Shown here: one piece after another, positions 43,494-52,823 of the stretch | Numbering within the stretch: the first letter of the stretch is position 1 | Layout of the letters: each line of letters opens with the position of its first letter | DNA from: Novosphingobium sp. KA1 | Lineage (GTDB): Bacteria; Pseudomonadota; Alphaproteobacteria; Sphingomonadales; Sphingomonadaceae | Direction of reading: 5' to 3' | DNA: 64,000 nt | NCBI RefSeq assembly: GCF_017309955.1 | Contig: NZ_CP021247.1 | Coordinates: forward strand, 1,513,001 to 1,577,000 | Translations under genes and position numbers: made by a program | Notes under the pieces: model-generated | The model's database searches: none | What the model saw: only the letters and a program-made list of their open reading frames with translations | What the model was told of the DNA's origin: nothing

Positions 43494-44143
43494 TCATCGC
43501 TGAAGCCGAGCGCGGCGAAGTCCTTGGGCAGCGGCGCCATGGCTACGATCGGCTCCTTGTCGCCGCGCGGCACGGTCAGGCCCGCCGCGTGGAGCATCGT
43601 GCGCGGCGCGCCCTTGCTGGAACCATAGACCGGATCGCCCAGCAGTGCGTGGCCAAGGCCGGATGCGGCGTGGACGCGGATCTGGTGGGTGCGGCCGGTT
43701 TCGGGGCGGAATTCCACGAGGGTCAACCCGTTCTTCTCGTCCAGCTTGCGCCAGTGGGTGACGGCGGGCTTGCCCTTCTTGGCCGGGATCATGCGCCAGC
43801 CGTCCTTGGCGGTGCTGACCTTGGAGAGGTTGAGCGCGATCGTGCCTTCCTCTTCCTCCAGCGTGCCGGCGACGATGCCGAGGTAGCGCTTCTGGACCTG
43901 CTTTTCCTCGAAAGCGGCGGAAAAGCGCTTCAGGGCCTTGGGGTTGCGGGCCAGCAACAGGCAGCCCGAAGTGTCGCGGTCGAGCCGGTGCACCGGCGCG
44001 GGGTGACGGTGGAAGCCCAGCTTCAGCTCGTCCAGCCGGTCTTCGAGGCTCGGCCCGCCGGCACGCGGCGTATCGAGCGGCAGGCCGCCGGGCTTGTCGA
44101 TGACCAGCGCTTCGCCGTCCTCGAAGAGGATTTCCAGTTCCAT
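43490..44143 (-). CDS. RluA family RNA pseudouridine synthase
   Basis: A 217-residue pseudouridine synthase of the RluA type without an S4 domain. The catalytic Asp lies in VHRLDRDTSGCLLLARN, and FRPETGRTHQIRVHAA plus ALLGDPVYG are the other family motifs. The target is a site in rRNA or tRNA that cannot be told from sequence. It lies 1 bp after the aminotransferase gene and overlaps arfB, inside a four-gene operon. Confidence 0.92.
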   Translation of the reverse strand: MELEILFEDGEALVIDKPGGLPLDTPRAGGPSLEDRLDELKLGFHRHPAPVHRLDRDTSGCLLLARNPKALKRFSAAFEEKQVQKRYLGIVAGTLEEEEGTIALNLSKVSTAKDGWRMIPAKKGKPAVTHWRKLDEKNGLTLVEFRPETGRTHQIRVHAASGLGHALLGDPVYGSSKGAPRTMLHAAGLTVPRGDKEPIVAMAPLPKDFAALGFSDE

Positions 44144-44144
44144 G

Positions 44145-45314
44145 TTACGTCAATGCTTTCTCTATGCGCCGGAGCGCTTCTTCGAGCCGCGCGTCATCCG
44201 CGGCGAAACTGATGCGGAAACCGTTCTGGCCGCCGAACGCCGAGGCCGGGACCAACGCCACGCCGTGCTCCAGCAGGTGCAGCGCCAGCTTGACGTCGTC
44301 GCCGTCGAAACGGTCCATCAGCGGAGCGGCGTCGATCATGCAGTAGAACGCGCCATCGGGCGAGGGCGTGGACAGGCCGGGAATCGCGTTGATCGCGGAA
44401 ACCACCATGTCGCGCCGCTGGCGAAACCGCTCGCGCCATGCGGCCAGGAAGTCCTGCGGCCCGGCAAAGGCGGCGACGGCGGCGGCCTGGCTGATCGAGC
44501 AGGGATTGCCCGAGGAGTGCGACTGGAGCTTTTCCATCGCCTTGATCAGCCATTGCGGCCCGGCGGCGACGCCGATGCGGAAGCCGGTCATTGCGTGGCT
44601 CTTGGACACGCCGGAGACGGTCAGGATGCGGTCGGCCAGATCCGGGCAGAGGTTTGCCAGCGTCACATGCGGCCGGCCGGTATAGTTGATGGGCGCGTAG
44701 ATATCGTCGGACAGCACCATCACGCGCGGGTGGCGGCGCAGCACTTCGCCGATGCCGCGCAGCATGTCCTCGGGATAATAGGCGCCGGTCGGGTTGCCGG
44801 GGCTGTTGAGCAGCACCCAGAGCGTGCGCGGGCCGATCTGCGCTTCGAGGTCGGCGGGGGTGAAGCGGAAGTTGTCCTTGGGCGAGGTGCGCAGCGGCAC
44901 GACCTTGCCGCCCGCGAAACGCACGATCTCGGGATAGCTGACCCACCAGGGCGAGGGCACGATCACCTCGTCGCCTTCGCTGACCGTCGCCAGCATCGCG
45001 TGGAAGATCGCCTGCTTGCCGCCGGCGCTGACAGTGACCTGCGACGGCGGAACCTCGATGCCGAGGTCACGCTTGAAGTGCAGCGCGGCAGCCTGCTTCA
45101 GCTGCGAGGTGCCACCGACCGCGGTGTACTTGGTCTGCCCGCCGTCAAGCGCCACCTTGGCAGCCTCGATCACGTGGGGCGGGGTATCGAAATCGGGTTC
45201 GCCGACCGAAAGCGAGATCACGTCGATGCCGGCTTCGCGCAGTTCGATCGCGCGGTCGGTCATCGCGGTTGTCCCCGAGGGAGCGATGCGGGCGAGGGCG
45301 GTGGAGGTATGCAT
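44145..45314 (-). CDS. PLP-dependent aminotransferase, class I (aspartate aminotransferase type)
   Basis: A 389-residue class I/II aminotransferase. VISLSVGEPDFDTPPHV is the family start, TVSAGGKQAIFHAM and LLNSPGNPTGAYY bind PLP and substrate, VLSDDIYAPINY holds the Asp/Tyr, and SGVSKSHAMTGFRIG has the PLP lysine. FRISFAAD carries the substrate Arg. Closest in style to alphaproteobacterial aspartate/prephenate aminotransferases. Its ATG overlaps the pabBC stop. Confidence 0.92.
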   Translation of the reverse strand: MHTSTALARIAPSGTTAMTDRAIELREAGIDVISLSVGEPDFDTPPHVIEAAKVALDGGQTKYTAVGGTSQLKQAAALHFKRDLGIEVPPSQVTVSAGGKQAIFHAMLATVSEGDEVIVPSPWWVSYPEIVRFAGGKVVPLRTSPKDNFRFTPADLEAQIGPRTLWVLLNSPGNPTGAYYPEDMLRGIGEVLRRHPRVMVLSDDIYAPINYTGRPHVTLANLCPDLADRILTVSGVSKSHAMTGFRIGVAAGPQWLIKAMEKLQSHSSGNPCSISQAAAVAAFAGPQDFLAAWRERFRQRRDMVVSAINAIPGLSTPSPDGAFYCMIDAAPLMDRFDGDDVKLALHLLEHGVALVPASAFGGQNGFRISFAADDARLEEALRRIEKALT

Positions 45315-47110
45315 CAGGTGAGCAGCCGGGCCGGCATCAGGCCGCGCAGGGCATTGCCGATCAGGAACCCGTCCGCGAGATCGTCCAGCGTCAGTTCGGC
45401 CTCGGTCGCGCGGCCCTGCTCGATCAGCGAGCGGCGCAGTACGCCGGGCAGCAGGCCGAGCGCGGCGGGCGGCGTCAGCAGCATGCCGTCGCGCTCGACA
45501 AAGAGGCTGGTGAAGCTGCCTTCGGTGACGAGGCCGTCGTCGCGCAGGAACAGCACTTCCTGAGCCCCCGCCTTTTTCCCGATGGCCAGGCCGGAATTGT
45601 AGAATCCCCGATCGCTGGTCTTGTGGCGCAGCCGCCAGTCGCCGCTATCGACCGGAAGCGGCAGCACGCCGACGGTTACCGGCCCTTCGAAGGTTTCCGG
45701 CAATTCGGCCAGTTCCAGCGCATAGGCGCCGCTGCGGGCGGTGACCAGGCGCAGCTTGGCAGGCGCATCGGCATCGAAGCAGAGCGCCTGGATCGCATTG
45801 CGCACGGCATGGCGGTCAAAACCGAAGCCCAGTGCCTCGGCGCTGGTACGGACCCGCTCCAGATGGAGTTCCAGCAGCGGGATGCCCTCTTCGGGCGTGA
45901 AACGCATCGTCTCGACAAGATCGAAACTGGCGGGCGAACGCGCCCCTGCCGAATCTCGCACGAAACCCCCTTTGACCAGGCATTCCCGCCATTCGGGAAG
46001 CGCTTGTGAATCGGCGACCACCGCCGAACCGACGCCGAGCGTGGCCCGGCCCGAAGTGCCCTTGGCATCCGGTGACAGACGCAAGCTGCGGATTGCCACA
46101 TTGAACGCGGCATCGCCAGAGGGTTCGATGAAACCGATCGAGCCGCAATAGGGCCCGCGCGCGTGGCGTTCGACCTCGGCGATCAGTTCCATCGCCCGGA
46201 TCTTGGGCGCGCCGGTGATCGATCCGCAGGGGAAAAGGGCCCGCAGCAGATCGACGGCGCCCTTGTCGGGTGAGAGGCGGGCGTGGACGGTGGAGACCAT
46301 CTGGTGGACGGTCGGGTAGCTCTCGATCGCGAAAGGTTGCTCCACGCGGACACTGCCCGCTTCCGCCACGCGCGACAGGTCGTTGCGCATGAGGTCGAGG
46401 ATCATCAGGTTTTCTGCGCGATCCTTGGTGCTGGCGGCGAGATCCTCGCGCAGCAATGCGTCCTCAGCGGCATCCTGCCCGCGCGGGCGCGTGCCTTTCA
46501 TCGGGCGGACTGTCACGGTGCGATCGTCGAGCGCAAAGAACAGTTCGGGCGAGAAGCTGAGCAGCCACCCGGCTCCGTCGCAGATCAGTGCGCCATATCC
46601 GGCCGCGGCAGCGGGACGGATCGCGGCGTAGAGCGCCAGCGGATCACCGTGCCACGACCCCTCCAGCGGCAGGGTCAGGTTGGCCTGGTAGATGTCGCCA
46701 GCCTCGATGGCGCCGTGAACCGCGTTGAAGGCGTGGGTGTAGCGTCCGGTGGAGACCAGCGGATCGAGCGGGCCGATGCCGACCGGGCCGGGGGCGGCGT
46801 TTTCGGCCAGCCAGCGCGCAATGTCTTTGGCGGGAACGGTTTCGAAGCCTTCGAAGGCGCCGAACCAGACCAGCGGGCCTTCAGGCTTGCGCAGGCCGGC
46901 AAGGCGCGGCTCCAGCGCCTGCCCTGCCTCGTAGGCAAGGTAGCCGGCCAGATGCAGGCCGGCGGCCGAGAGTTCCTCGATCCGGGCAAGCGCGGGGAGC
47001 ACGTCCTGTTCGCTGCGCGCGAGGACGATCTCCACCGGATCGCGGTAGATGCGCGCGTCGGCCGCGCCTTCCTGGCGGGCGTCGTCGAAAAGGATGAAGG
47101 GCTGGGGCAT
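45314..47110 (-). CDS. pabB: Fused aminodeoxychorismate synthase component I and aminodeoxychorismate lyase (PabB-PabC)
   Basis: A 598-residue fusion for p-aminobenzoate, hence folate, synthesis. Residues 1 to about 385 are the chorismate-binding PabB part, with DIYQANLT, SPELFF, PMKGTRPRG, KDRAENLMILDLMRNDL and FPCGSITGAPKIRAMELI. From about residue 400 a branched-chain aminotransferase-like PabC domain follows (FDLVETMRFTPEEGIPLLELHLERV, the lysine region LRHKTSDRGFYN, and EGSFTSLFV). ATG 47110 gives the normal start (MPQPFILFDDAR). It begins the operon pabBC-aminotransferase-pseudouridine synthase-arfB. Confidence 0.94.
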   Translation of the reverse strand: MPQPFILFDDARQEGAADARIYRDPVEIVLARSEQDVLPALARIEELSAAGLHLAGYLAYEAGQALEPRLAGLRKPEGPLVWFGAFEGFETVPAKDIARWLAENAAPGPVGIGPLDPLVSTGRYTHAFNAVHGAIEAGDIYQANLTLPLEGSWHGDPLALYAAIRPAAAAGYGALICDGAGWLLSFSPELFFALDDRTVTVRPMKGTRPRGQDAAEDALLREDLAASTKDRAENLMILDLMRNDLSRVAEAGSVRVEQPFAIESYPTVHQMVSTVHARLSPDKGAVDLLRALFPCGSITGAPKIRAMELIAEVERHARGPYCGSIGFIEPSGDAAFNVAIRSLRLSPDAKGTSGRATLGVGSAVVADSQALPEWRECLVKGGFVRDSAGARSPASFDLVETMRFTPEEGIPLLELHLERVRTSAEALGFGFDRHAVRNAIQALCFDADAPAKLRLVTARSGAYALELAELPETFEGPVTVGVLPLPVDSGDWRLRHKTSDRGFYNSGLAIGKKAGAQEVLFLRDDGLVTEGSFTSLFVERDGMLLTPPAALGLLPGVLRRSLIEQGRATEAELTLDDLADGFLIGNALRGLMPARLLT

Positions 47111-47272
47111 GGCTCGGACTGCGCCTTTAGCGCCCCGGCACCGGCGAGACCAGTGCGCTTTCTCGCGAGCGACGCCTTCCCTCCCGGCGATCAAGTGGCG
47201 GCTCACCCAAAATCCCTCTCGCCCTTGTCCAAGGCGCGTTCTATCACTCTCGATCGGTGCAAGGAGGCATGA

Positions 47273-48871
47273 ATGGAAGAGATTTTCCTGGGGCTCGGTG
47301 CCAATGGTGAACGGCAGGTCCTGCGCCTTGGGCGTGCCAATCGCCATGGGTTGATCGCCGGGGCCACGGGCACCGGCAAGACGGTGACGCTCCAGACCAT
47401 TGCCGAACAGTTTTCCGCCGCCGGCGTGCCGGTGTTCCTGGCCGACGTGAAGGGCGATCTTTCCGGCATCTCGATGTCCGGCAGCCCGCAGTTCAAGAAT
47501 GCTGCCGTGCTGGAAGCGCGGGCCAGCGAAATCGGCCTGACGGACTATGGATATTCCGACAATCCGGCGATTTTCTGGGACATTTACGGCGAGCAGGGGC
47601 ATCCCGTCCGCACCACGATCTCCGAAATGGGGCCGTTGCTGCTGGCGCGGCTGATGGATCTCAACGACACCCAGGAAGGCGTGCTCAACGTCGTCTTCCG
47701 TTATGCCGACGAGCAGGGCTTGCTCTTGCTCGACTTGCCCGATCTGCAGGCGATGCTGGCCCATGCCGCCGAGAATGCTTCGGCGCTTTCCGCCAGATAT
47801 GGCAATATCACCAAGGCCAGCGTCGGCACGATCCAGCGCCAGCTTCTGGCGCTCGACAGCCAGGGCGCGGCGCAGTTCTTTGGCGAACCGGCGCTGGAAA
47901 TCGCCGATTTCATCCGCTGCGACGACAAGGGGCGCGGCTACATCAACATCCTGGCTGCCGACAAGCTGATGCGCAGCCCCAAGCTCTACGCCACCTTCCT
48001 GCTCTGGTTGCTGTCCGAGCTTTTCGAGGTGCTGCCCGAGGTCGGCGATCCCGAAAAACCCAAATTGGTGTTCTTCTTCGACGAGGCGCACCTGCTGTTC
48101 GACGATGCGCCCAAGGCGCTGCAGGACAAAGTCGAGCAGGTGGTTCGCCTGGTCCGCTCGAAGGGCGTGGGCGTCTACTTCATCTCGCAGAACCCCATCG
48201 ATATTCCCGAGGAAATCGCCGGCCAGCTGGGCAACCGCGTGCAGCATGCCTTGCGTGCCTTTACCCCGCGCGACCAGAAGGCGATCAAGGCGGCGGCAGA
48301 TACGTTCCGCATCAATCCGGCGCTCAACGTCGTCGAAGCGATCACCGAGCTCAAGGTCGGCGAAGCGCTGGTTTCCACGCTCGACGATCAGGGCGCGCCC
48401 ACGGTGGTCCAGCGCACCCTGATCGCGCCGCCGCGCTCGCGGCTGGGGCCGGTGGAGCCCAGGGAGCGGGCGATCATCCAGTCGATCAGCCCCTGTCAGG
48501 GCAAGTACGATACGCCCGTCAACCGTGAGAGCGCCGAGGAAGTGCTGGCCGCTAAGGCCGCCGATGCCGCGGCAACGGCGCAGGAAGTGGCGGAAAAAGG
48601 GGCTGCCGAGGTCGGCAAGCAGGAGCGCAGGAGCCCCAGCCTGTGGGACGGGCTTGGCGGCAAGGTGGCCAAGGCGGCGGCGGGCGCGGCGGCGGCGAGC
48701 GCGGGATCGATCCTCGCGCAGTCGATGCAGGGCAAGAAGAGCCGCGCAAATCCGCAGGCTTCGGCGGCGAGCGCGGCGGCGGGAACGGTGGGCGACGCGC
48801 TTGGCAAGGCGATCGGATTTCCCGGCCTCGGGCGCTTCGCGCGTAACCTGATCGGCGGGCTTATGCGTTGA
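47273..48871 (+). CDS. DUF853 family HerA-like ATPase
   Basis: A 532-residue ATPase related to the C-terminal domain of HerA-type helicases. Walker A is [12 protein letters not shown] near residue 30, Walker B is [12 protein letters not shown] near residue 265, and [14 protein letters not shown] is the sensor-like strand. An Ala-rich tail (residues 430-510) ends in [11 protein letters not shown]. The physiological role is unknown. AAGGAGG lies 6 bases before ATG 47273. It is divergent from pabBC across 162 bp. Confidence 0.9.
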   Translation: MEEIFLGLGANGERQVLRLGRANRHGLIAGATGTGKTVTLQTIAEQFSAAGVPVFLADVKGDLSGISMSGSPQFKNAAVLEARASEIGLTDYGYSDNPAIFWDIYGEQGHPVRTTISEMGPLLLARLMDLNDTQEGVLNVVFRYADEQGLLLLDLPDLQAMLAHAAENASALSARYGNITKASVGTIQRQLLALDSQGAAQFFGEPALEIADFIRCDDKGRGYINILAADKLMRSPKLYATFLLWLLSELFEVLPEVGDPEKPKLVFFFDEAHLLFDDAPKALQDKVEQVVRLVRSKGVGVYFISQNPIDIPEEIAGQLGNRVQHALRAFTPRDQKAIKAAADTFRINPALNVVEAITELKVGEALVSTLDDQGAPTVVQRTLIAPPRSRLGPVEPRERAIIQSISPCQGKYDTPVNRESAEEVLAAKAADAAATAQEVAEKGAAEVGKQERRSPSLWDGLGGKVAKAAAGAAAASAGSILAQSMQGKKSRANPQASAASAAAGTVGDALGKAIGFPGLGRFARNLIGGLMR

Positions 48872-48875
48872 TTTG

Positions 48876-51560
48876 ATGCCGTTTTTCCGCTTCCTGACGC
48901 TGCTTTCGGCACTGCTTCTGGCGCCGGGGCGGGGCTGGGCGCAGGAGGCGGTGCCGATCGTTTCGCAGGCCGCGCCGGACCTGCCGTTCGGGCGGCTCGG
49001 CGACAGTGTGCAGCCGACCGCCTACCGCCTCGATCTGACGCTGGATCCGGGCAAACCGCGTTTTTCAGGCCGGGTAGAGATCGACCTGAAGGTGACCAGA
49101 AACGCACCTAGCCTGTACCTGCACGGCCGCGACCTCGATGTCACCGCGGTCACCGCGCGGATCGGCGGCGAAACGCTGGCCGGCCACTGGCGCCAGCTCG
49201 ATGCCACCGGTCTGGCCGAGGTCTCTTTTGACCGTGACCTCGCCGCCGGCCCCCTGACGCTCACTCTCGATTACAGCGCGGCTTTTGCCGATGGGCCTTC
49301 CGGCCTGTTCCGCGTCAACGTCGAGGGCGACTGGTACGTCTGGAGCCAGTTCCAGTCGATCGACGCCCGCGCCGCCTTCCCGGGGTTCGACCAGCCCGGC
49401 TTCAAGACACCCTTCACGCTGACCCTGCGCACGCCGCCCGGTCTCACCGCGATCAGCAATGCGCCCGAGATGGGCGCGCCCACGACCGAGAACGGCCTTG
49501 CCGTGCACCGCTTCGCGCCCAGCCTGCCGTTGCCGACCTATCTGCTGGCGGTGATGGTAGGGCCGTTCGCCGTGCTGGAGGGCTCCGTCCCGGCCAGCGC
49601 CGAGCGGGCGGCACCGCTGCCGCTGCGGATCGTCTCCACCCGCCAGAACGCCGGCAAGCTGGCCTTTGCGCTCGATGGCAGCGCGCGCATCGTGCGCCAG
49701 CTGGAGGACTTTTTCGGCGCGCCGTTCCCCTTTCCCAAGCTCGACCAGATCACCAGCCCGGTGCTGCCCGGCGCCATGGAGAACCCCGGCGCCGACCTCT
49801 ACCGCGACGACATCCTGGTGATGGACGGCGCCGCCCCGGTTGCGCAGCAACGCCAGTTCGGCACCATCGTCGGCCATGAACTGGGGCACCAGTGGTTCGG
49901 CGATCTCGTCACCCCGGCGTGGTGGGACGATATCTGGCTGAACGAGAGCTTCGCCAACTGGATCGGCTACCGCATGGGCGATGCGTGGCGACCGGAGCTG
50001 GGCATTGCCGGTGACGCCCTGCAGACCGGGTTCGCGGCGATGGAGACCGATGCGCTGGTGGCGGGGCGCCCGGTGCGGCAGGCGATCGAAACCAGCGACC
50101 AGATCGATTCCGCCTTCGATGCCATCACCTACGGCAAGGGCGGGCAGGTTGTCGCCATGATTGCCGCCTGGCTGGGCGAGGATCGCTTTCGCGAGGGGGG
50201 GCGCCGCTACATCGCCGCGCACCGGGGCGGCAATGCCGCCAGCGACGACTTTTTTGCCGCCCTGGCCGAAGTCACGGGCGATCCCCGGCTGGTGCCCGCC
50301 TTGCGCAGTTTCGTGGAGCAGCAGGGCGTGCCCTTGCTGGCGCTGCGCCAGCAGGGCGACCATGTGGCGGTGACCCAGCTGCGCTACACCACCGCGGGCA
50401 TCGCCCCGCCGCCGGGCAAGTGGATCATCCCCTTGTGCTTTCGCCGGGGGGCGCAGAGTACCTGCACGATCATGGACCGGGAGAACCAGTCCTTCACCGT
50501 GCCCGGCAACGGCGCGGTATTCCCCAATGCCGCAGGGGCGGGATACTACCGCTTCGAACTGACCGCCGGACACTGGCAATCGCTGATCGCCGGCGCCGCC
50601 GGCCTGCCCGCGGGCGAGGCGCTGGCACTGGTCGATTCGCTCGATGCCTCGATCCGCGGCGGGCGCGGTAACATTGCCGAGATGGCACTGCTGGCCCGCG
50701 CGCTGATCCGCCATCCCGATCCCCATGCCGCCGATGCGCCGTTCAAGGCGCTGTCGCGCTATGTCATGCAGGGCCTTGTCACCGGGCGCGGGCGGCTCGG
50801 GTTCAATCTGCTGCGCGAGCGGCTCTATATGCCGCTGCTCAAGGAATACGGCTTCGATCCGCGTGCGGGCATTTATGCCCACGAAGCGCCCGCGCGCATC
50901 CAGCGCCGGGTGCAGGTGGTGGAGGCGCTGCTGGCGACCAGCCGGGGCGGCAAGCTGCGCGACCAGATGGCAGAGGCGATGGAGGCTTACCTCAGGGGGG
51001 ACGGGGCCGCGCTGGACCCGGCATGGATGGACCATGCGCTGGACGTCTACCTGTTCAAGCGGGCGGCCGACAAGGAGGGCGGCGAGGAGGGCGGCGGGGC
51101 CGCGCGCGATCTGGTCGAGCGGGCGCTGTCTTCGGACGACCCGGTGTTCCGCCCGGCGGCATTGGCGGCCTCGGCGCGCACCGGTGACGGGAAGCTGGCG
51201 TCATGGCTGCTCGACCTCAAGGACCCGCGCCTGCGCGAGGGCGAGCGGCTGAGTTTCCTCGACGGCATCATGGCCCGCAGCGCCACGCGCGACATCGGTT
51301 ATCAGTGGGCGCTTGCCCATCTCGACGATCTGGTGAGCGCCAGCGGCGGCCCGTTCTTCGCGACCCGGCTGCCGCAGCTGCTGGGCCGCTACTGCTCGGT
51401 GGACAAGGCCGAACGGATCACCCGCGACTTCGGGCCGAGCCTTGCGGGAACTTCGGGCGCTCTGGAACTCGCGCGCGCCAGCGAGCGGGTGCGCAATTGC
51501 GGGTTGCTGGACGATCTGGTCGGTACGCAGATCGATGCGGATTTCACGGCGATGAAGTAG
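48876..51560 (+). CDS. M1 family zinc aminopeptidase, exported
   Basis: An 894-residue aminopeptidase with a signal peptide (FFRFLTLLSALLLAPGRGWA, residues 3-22). The exopeptidase motif GAMENPG and zinc site HELGH (first His near residue 334), with the third ligand in WLNESFANW, define the M1 family. A long helical C-terminal domain follows. ATG 48876 is 4 bp after the DUF853 stop; the TTG just before it is a weaker choice. It probably digests peptides in the periplasm. Confidence 0.94.
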   Translation: MPFFRFLTLLSALLLAPGRGWAQEAVPIVSQAAPDLPFGRLGDSVQPTAYRLDLTLDPGKPRFSGRVEIDLKVTRNAPSLYLHGRDLDVTAVTARIGGETLAGHWRQLDATGLAEVSFDRDLAAGPLTLTLDYSAAFADGPSGLFRVNVEGDWYVWSQFQSIDARAAFPGFDQPGFKTPFTLTLRTPPGLTAISNAPEMGAPTTENGLAVHRFAPSLPLPTYLLAVMVGPFAVLEGSVPASAERAAPLPLRIVSTRQNAGKLAFALDGSARIVRQLEDFFGAPFPFPKLDQITSPVLPGAMENPGADLYRDDILVMDGAAPVAQQRQFGTIVGHELGHQWFGDLVTPAWWDDIWLNESFANWIGYRMGDAWRPELGIAGDALQTGFAAMETDALVAGRPVRQAIETSDQIDSAFDAITYGKGGQVVAMIAAWLGEDRFREGGRRYIAAHRGGNAASDDFFAALAEVTGDPRLVPALRSFVEQQGVPLLALRQQGDHVAVTQLRYTTAGIAPPPGKWIIPLCFRRGAQSTCTIMDRENQSFTVPGNGAVFPNAAGAGYYRFELTAGHWQSLIAGAAGLPAGEALALVDSLDASIRGGRGNIAEMALLARALIRHPDPHAADAPFKALSRYVMQGLVTGRGRLGFNLLRERLYMPLLKEYGFDPRAGIYAHEAPARIQRRVQVVEALLATSRGGKLRDQMAEAMEAYLRGDGAALDPAWMDHALDVYLFKRAADKEGGEEGGGAARDLVERALSSDDPVFRPAALAASARTGDGKLASWLLDLKDPRLREGERLSFLDGIMARSATRDIGYQWALAHLDDLVSASGGPFFATRLPQLLGRYCSVDKAERITRDFGPSLAGTSGALELARASERVRNCGLLDDLVGTQIDADFTAMK

Positions 51561-51567
51561 GGGGCGC

Positions 51568-52749
51568 TCAATTCGATCCGACGGGGATCCAGTGGCGCTT
51601 GAGATACTCGTCGAACATCGGGACCGTGAAGGCGATATCCCCATGCGCCGGGCTGTAGATCATGCCTTTCGCGATGATCTGCGCGCGCCGGGGGCCAAGG
51701 GTCGTCAGCTTTTCACCCAGCACTTCAGCCACGTCCGAGGATCGGTATGGCCCCGGCCCCAATCGGGCCATGGCAATCACGTATTCCTTTTCCTTTGGCG
51801 TCAGACGGTCGATCCTGACTTTGAAGAAGCCTTCGTCCAACCGACGCAGCGCCTCCTTTTCCGCCGCTTCTACGCAAGTAATCGCGATCGGTGATGCCGG
51901 CGAGGCATTCCAGACCTGATAGCCCCACTCCTGAAGGAAATAGGGATATCCACGTGTCAATGCGACGATGGTATCCAGCACGTCGGGTTCGATCGTTTCC
52001 CCTTCCTCCTCGATTGGCTGACGTATCGCATTCGCCGCTGCGGCGTTGGGCAGGGCGTCGATCTTGGGGAAGACGAATAACCGCTCCGCATAGGACTTTG
52101 CATCGCCCGACAATGCTGCGATGGCAGGCAGACCGGCACCGAACAGCAGGACCGGCAAGCCTTTCTGATTGATCCGGTGAATGGCGACGATGAGGGCACC
52201 CAGTTCGTCCGGCGAAAGGTACTGCACTTCGTCGATCAGCAACGCCCATCCGCGACTGGCCGCTTTTGCTGCCTCGCCGACTTTCAGGAAGAGTTCGGTG
52301 ATGTCGTATTCGAGATTGCCACTGTCGGCAACGCCGGGTTCCGGATCGACCGCAACTTCAAAATCCCCGACGCTGATCTTGAAAGCGCTAGCAAAGCTGC
52401 GCAGCGCCCTTAGCGCGTTATGCGTGGATGTTCTGGCGGCTTCGACGAGGGACAGTTTTCGCAGAACCTGATGGATCTTGGGGTAAAGCAGATCGACGAG
52501 TTTGCGGTCTTCCGGGGCTTCGATGAACGAGGTCAGGTATCCGCGTTCTTCAGCGATCTGTTCGATCTTGTTGAGAAGAACGGTCTTTCCCACTCCGCGT
52601 AAGCCGAGCAGCATTTGCGATTGGGCGGGGCGGCCCAGCAGGACGCGCTGCAAGGCGGTGTCCGCCGTGGTGATGATTTCCTCACGGCCGGCCAGCTCCG
52701 GCGGCTGAGAGCCTGCTCCGGGCGCAAACGGATTTCGAACCGGGTCCAT
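51568..52749 (-). CDS. AAA family ATPase (predicted P-loop ATPase with C-terminal wHTH), accessory gene
   Basis: A 393-residue ATPase. Walker A is LGLRGVGKTVLL near residue 50, Walker B is ALLIDEVQYLS near residue 170, and LPVLLFGAGLPAI resembles sensor 1. The end (DRLTPKEKEYVIAMARLG and VAEVLGEKLTTLGPRRAQIIAKG) looks like a winged helix, an architecture of STAND/archaeal-type ATPases. GC content counted in sample lines is about 62-65 percent, against more than 70 percent in the kinase gene next door, which suggests acquisition. It has its own AT-rich promoter. Function unknown; defence or regulation are possible. Confidence 0.85.
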   Translation of the reverse strand: MDPVRNPFAPGAGSQPPELAGREEIITTADTALQRVLLGRPAQSQMLLGLRGVGKTVLLNKIEQIAEERGYLTSFIEAPEDRKLVDLLYPKIHQVLRKLSLVEAARTSTHNALRALRSFASAFKISVGDFEVAVDPEPGVADSGNLEYDITELFLKVGEAAKAASRGWALLIDEVQYLSPDELGALIVAIHRINQKGLPVLLFGAGLPAIAALSGDAKSYAERLFVFPKIDALPNAAAANAIRQPIEEEGETIEPDVLDTIVALTRGYPYFLQEWGYQVWNASPASPIAITCVEAAEKEALRRLDEGFFKVRIDRLTPKEKEYVIAMARLGPGPYRSSDVAEVLGEKLTTLGPRRAQIIAKGMIYSPAHGDIAFTVPMFDEYLKRHWIPVGSN

Positions 52750-52757
52750 GTTTATCT

Positions 52758-52811
52758 CTTTAGGGCATAGTATAGCGTGGTGATGATATACTCATGCATA
52801 ATTCCCTAAAG
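52758..52811 (-). promoter_or_regulatory. AT-rich promoter region of the AAA ATPase with nested inverted repeats
   Basis: CTTTAGGG (52758-52765) and CCCTAAAG (52804-52811) form an outer inverted repeat. AGTATA (52769-52774) and TATACT (52787-52792) form an inner one. On the minus strand a TTGACC (52811-52816) can serve as -35. The nested symmetry suggests a dimeric regulator site over the promoter. Confidence 0.5.
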
Positions 52812-52823
52812 GTCAATCAGGAC

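Noticed and set aside
47111..48247. N-terminal extension of the pabBC frame far upstream, antisense to the DUF853 ATPase
   Set aside because: The recognisable PabB sequence starts at ATG 47110; the extension overlaps a well-supported gene on the other strand and has no family resemblance.
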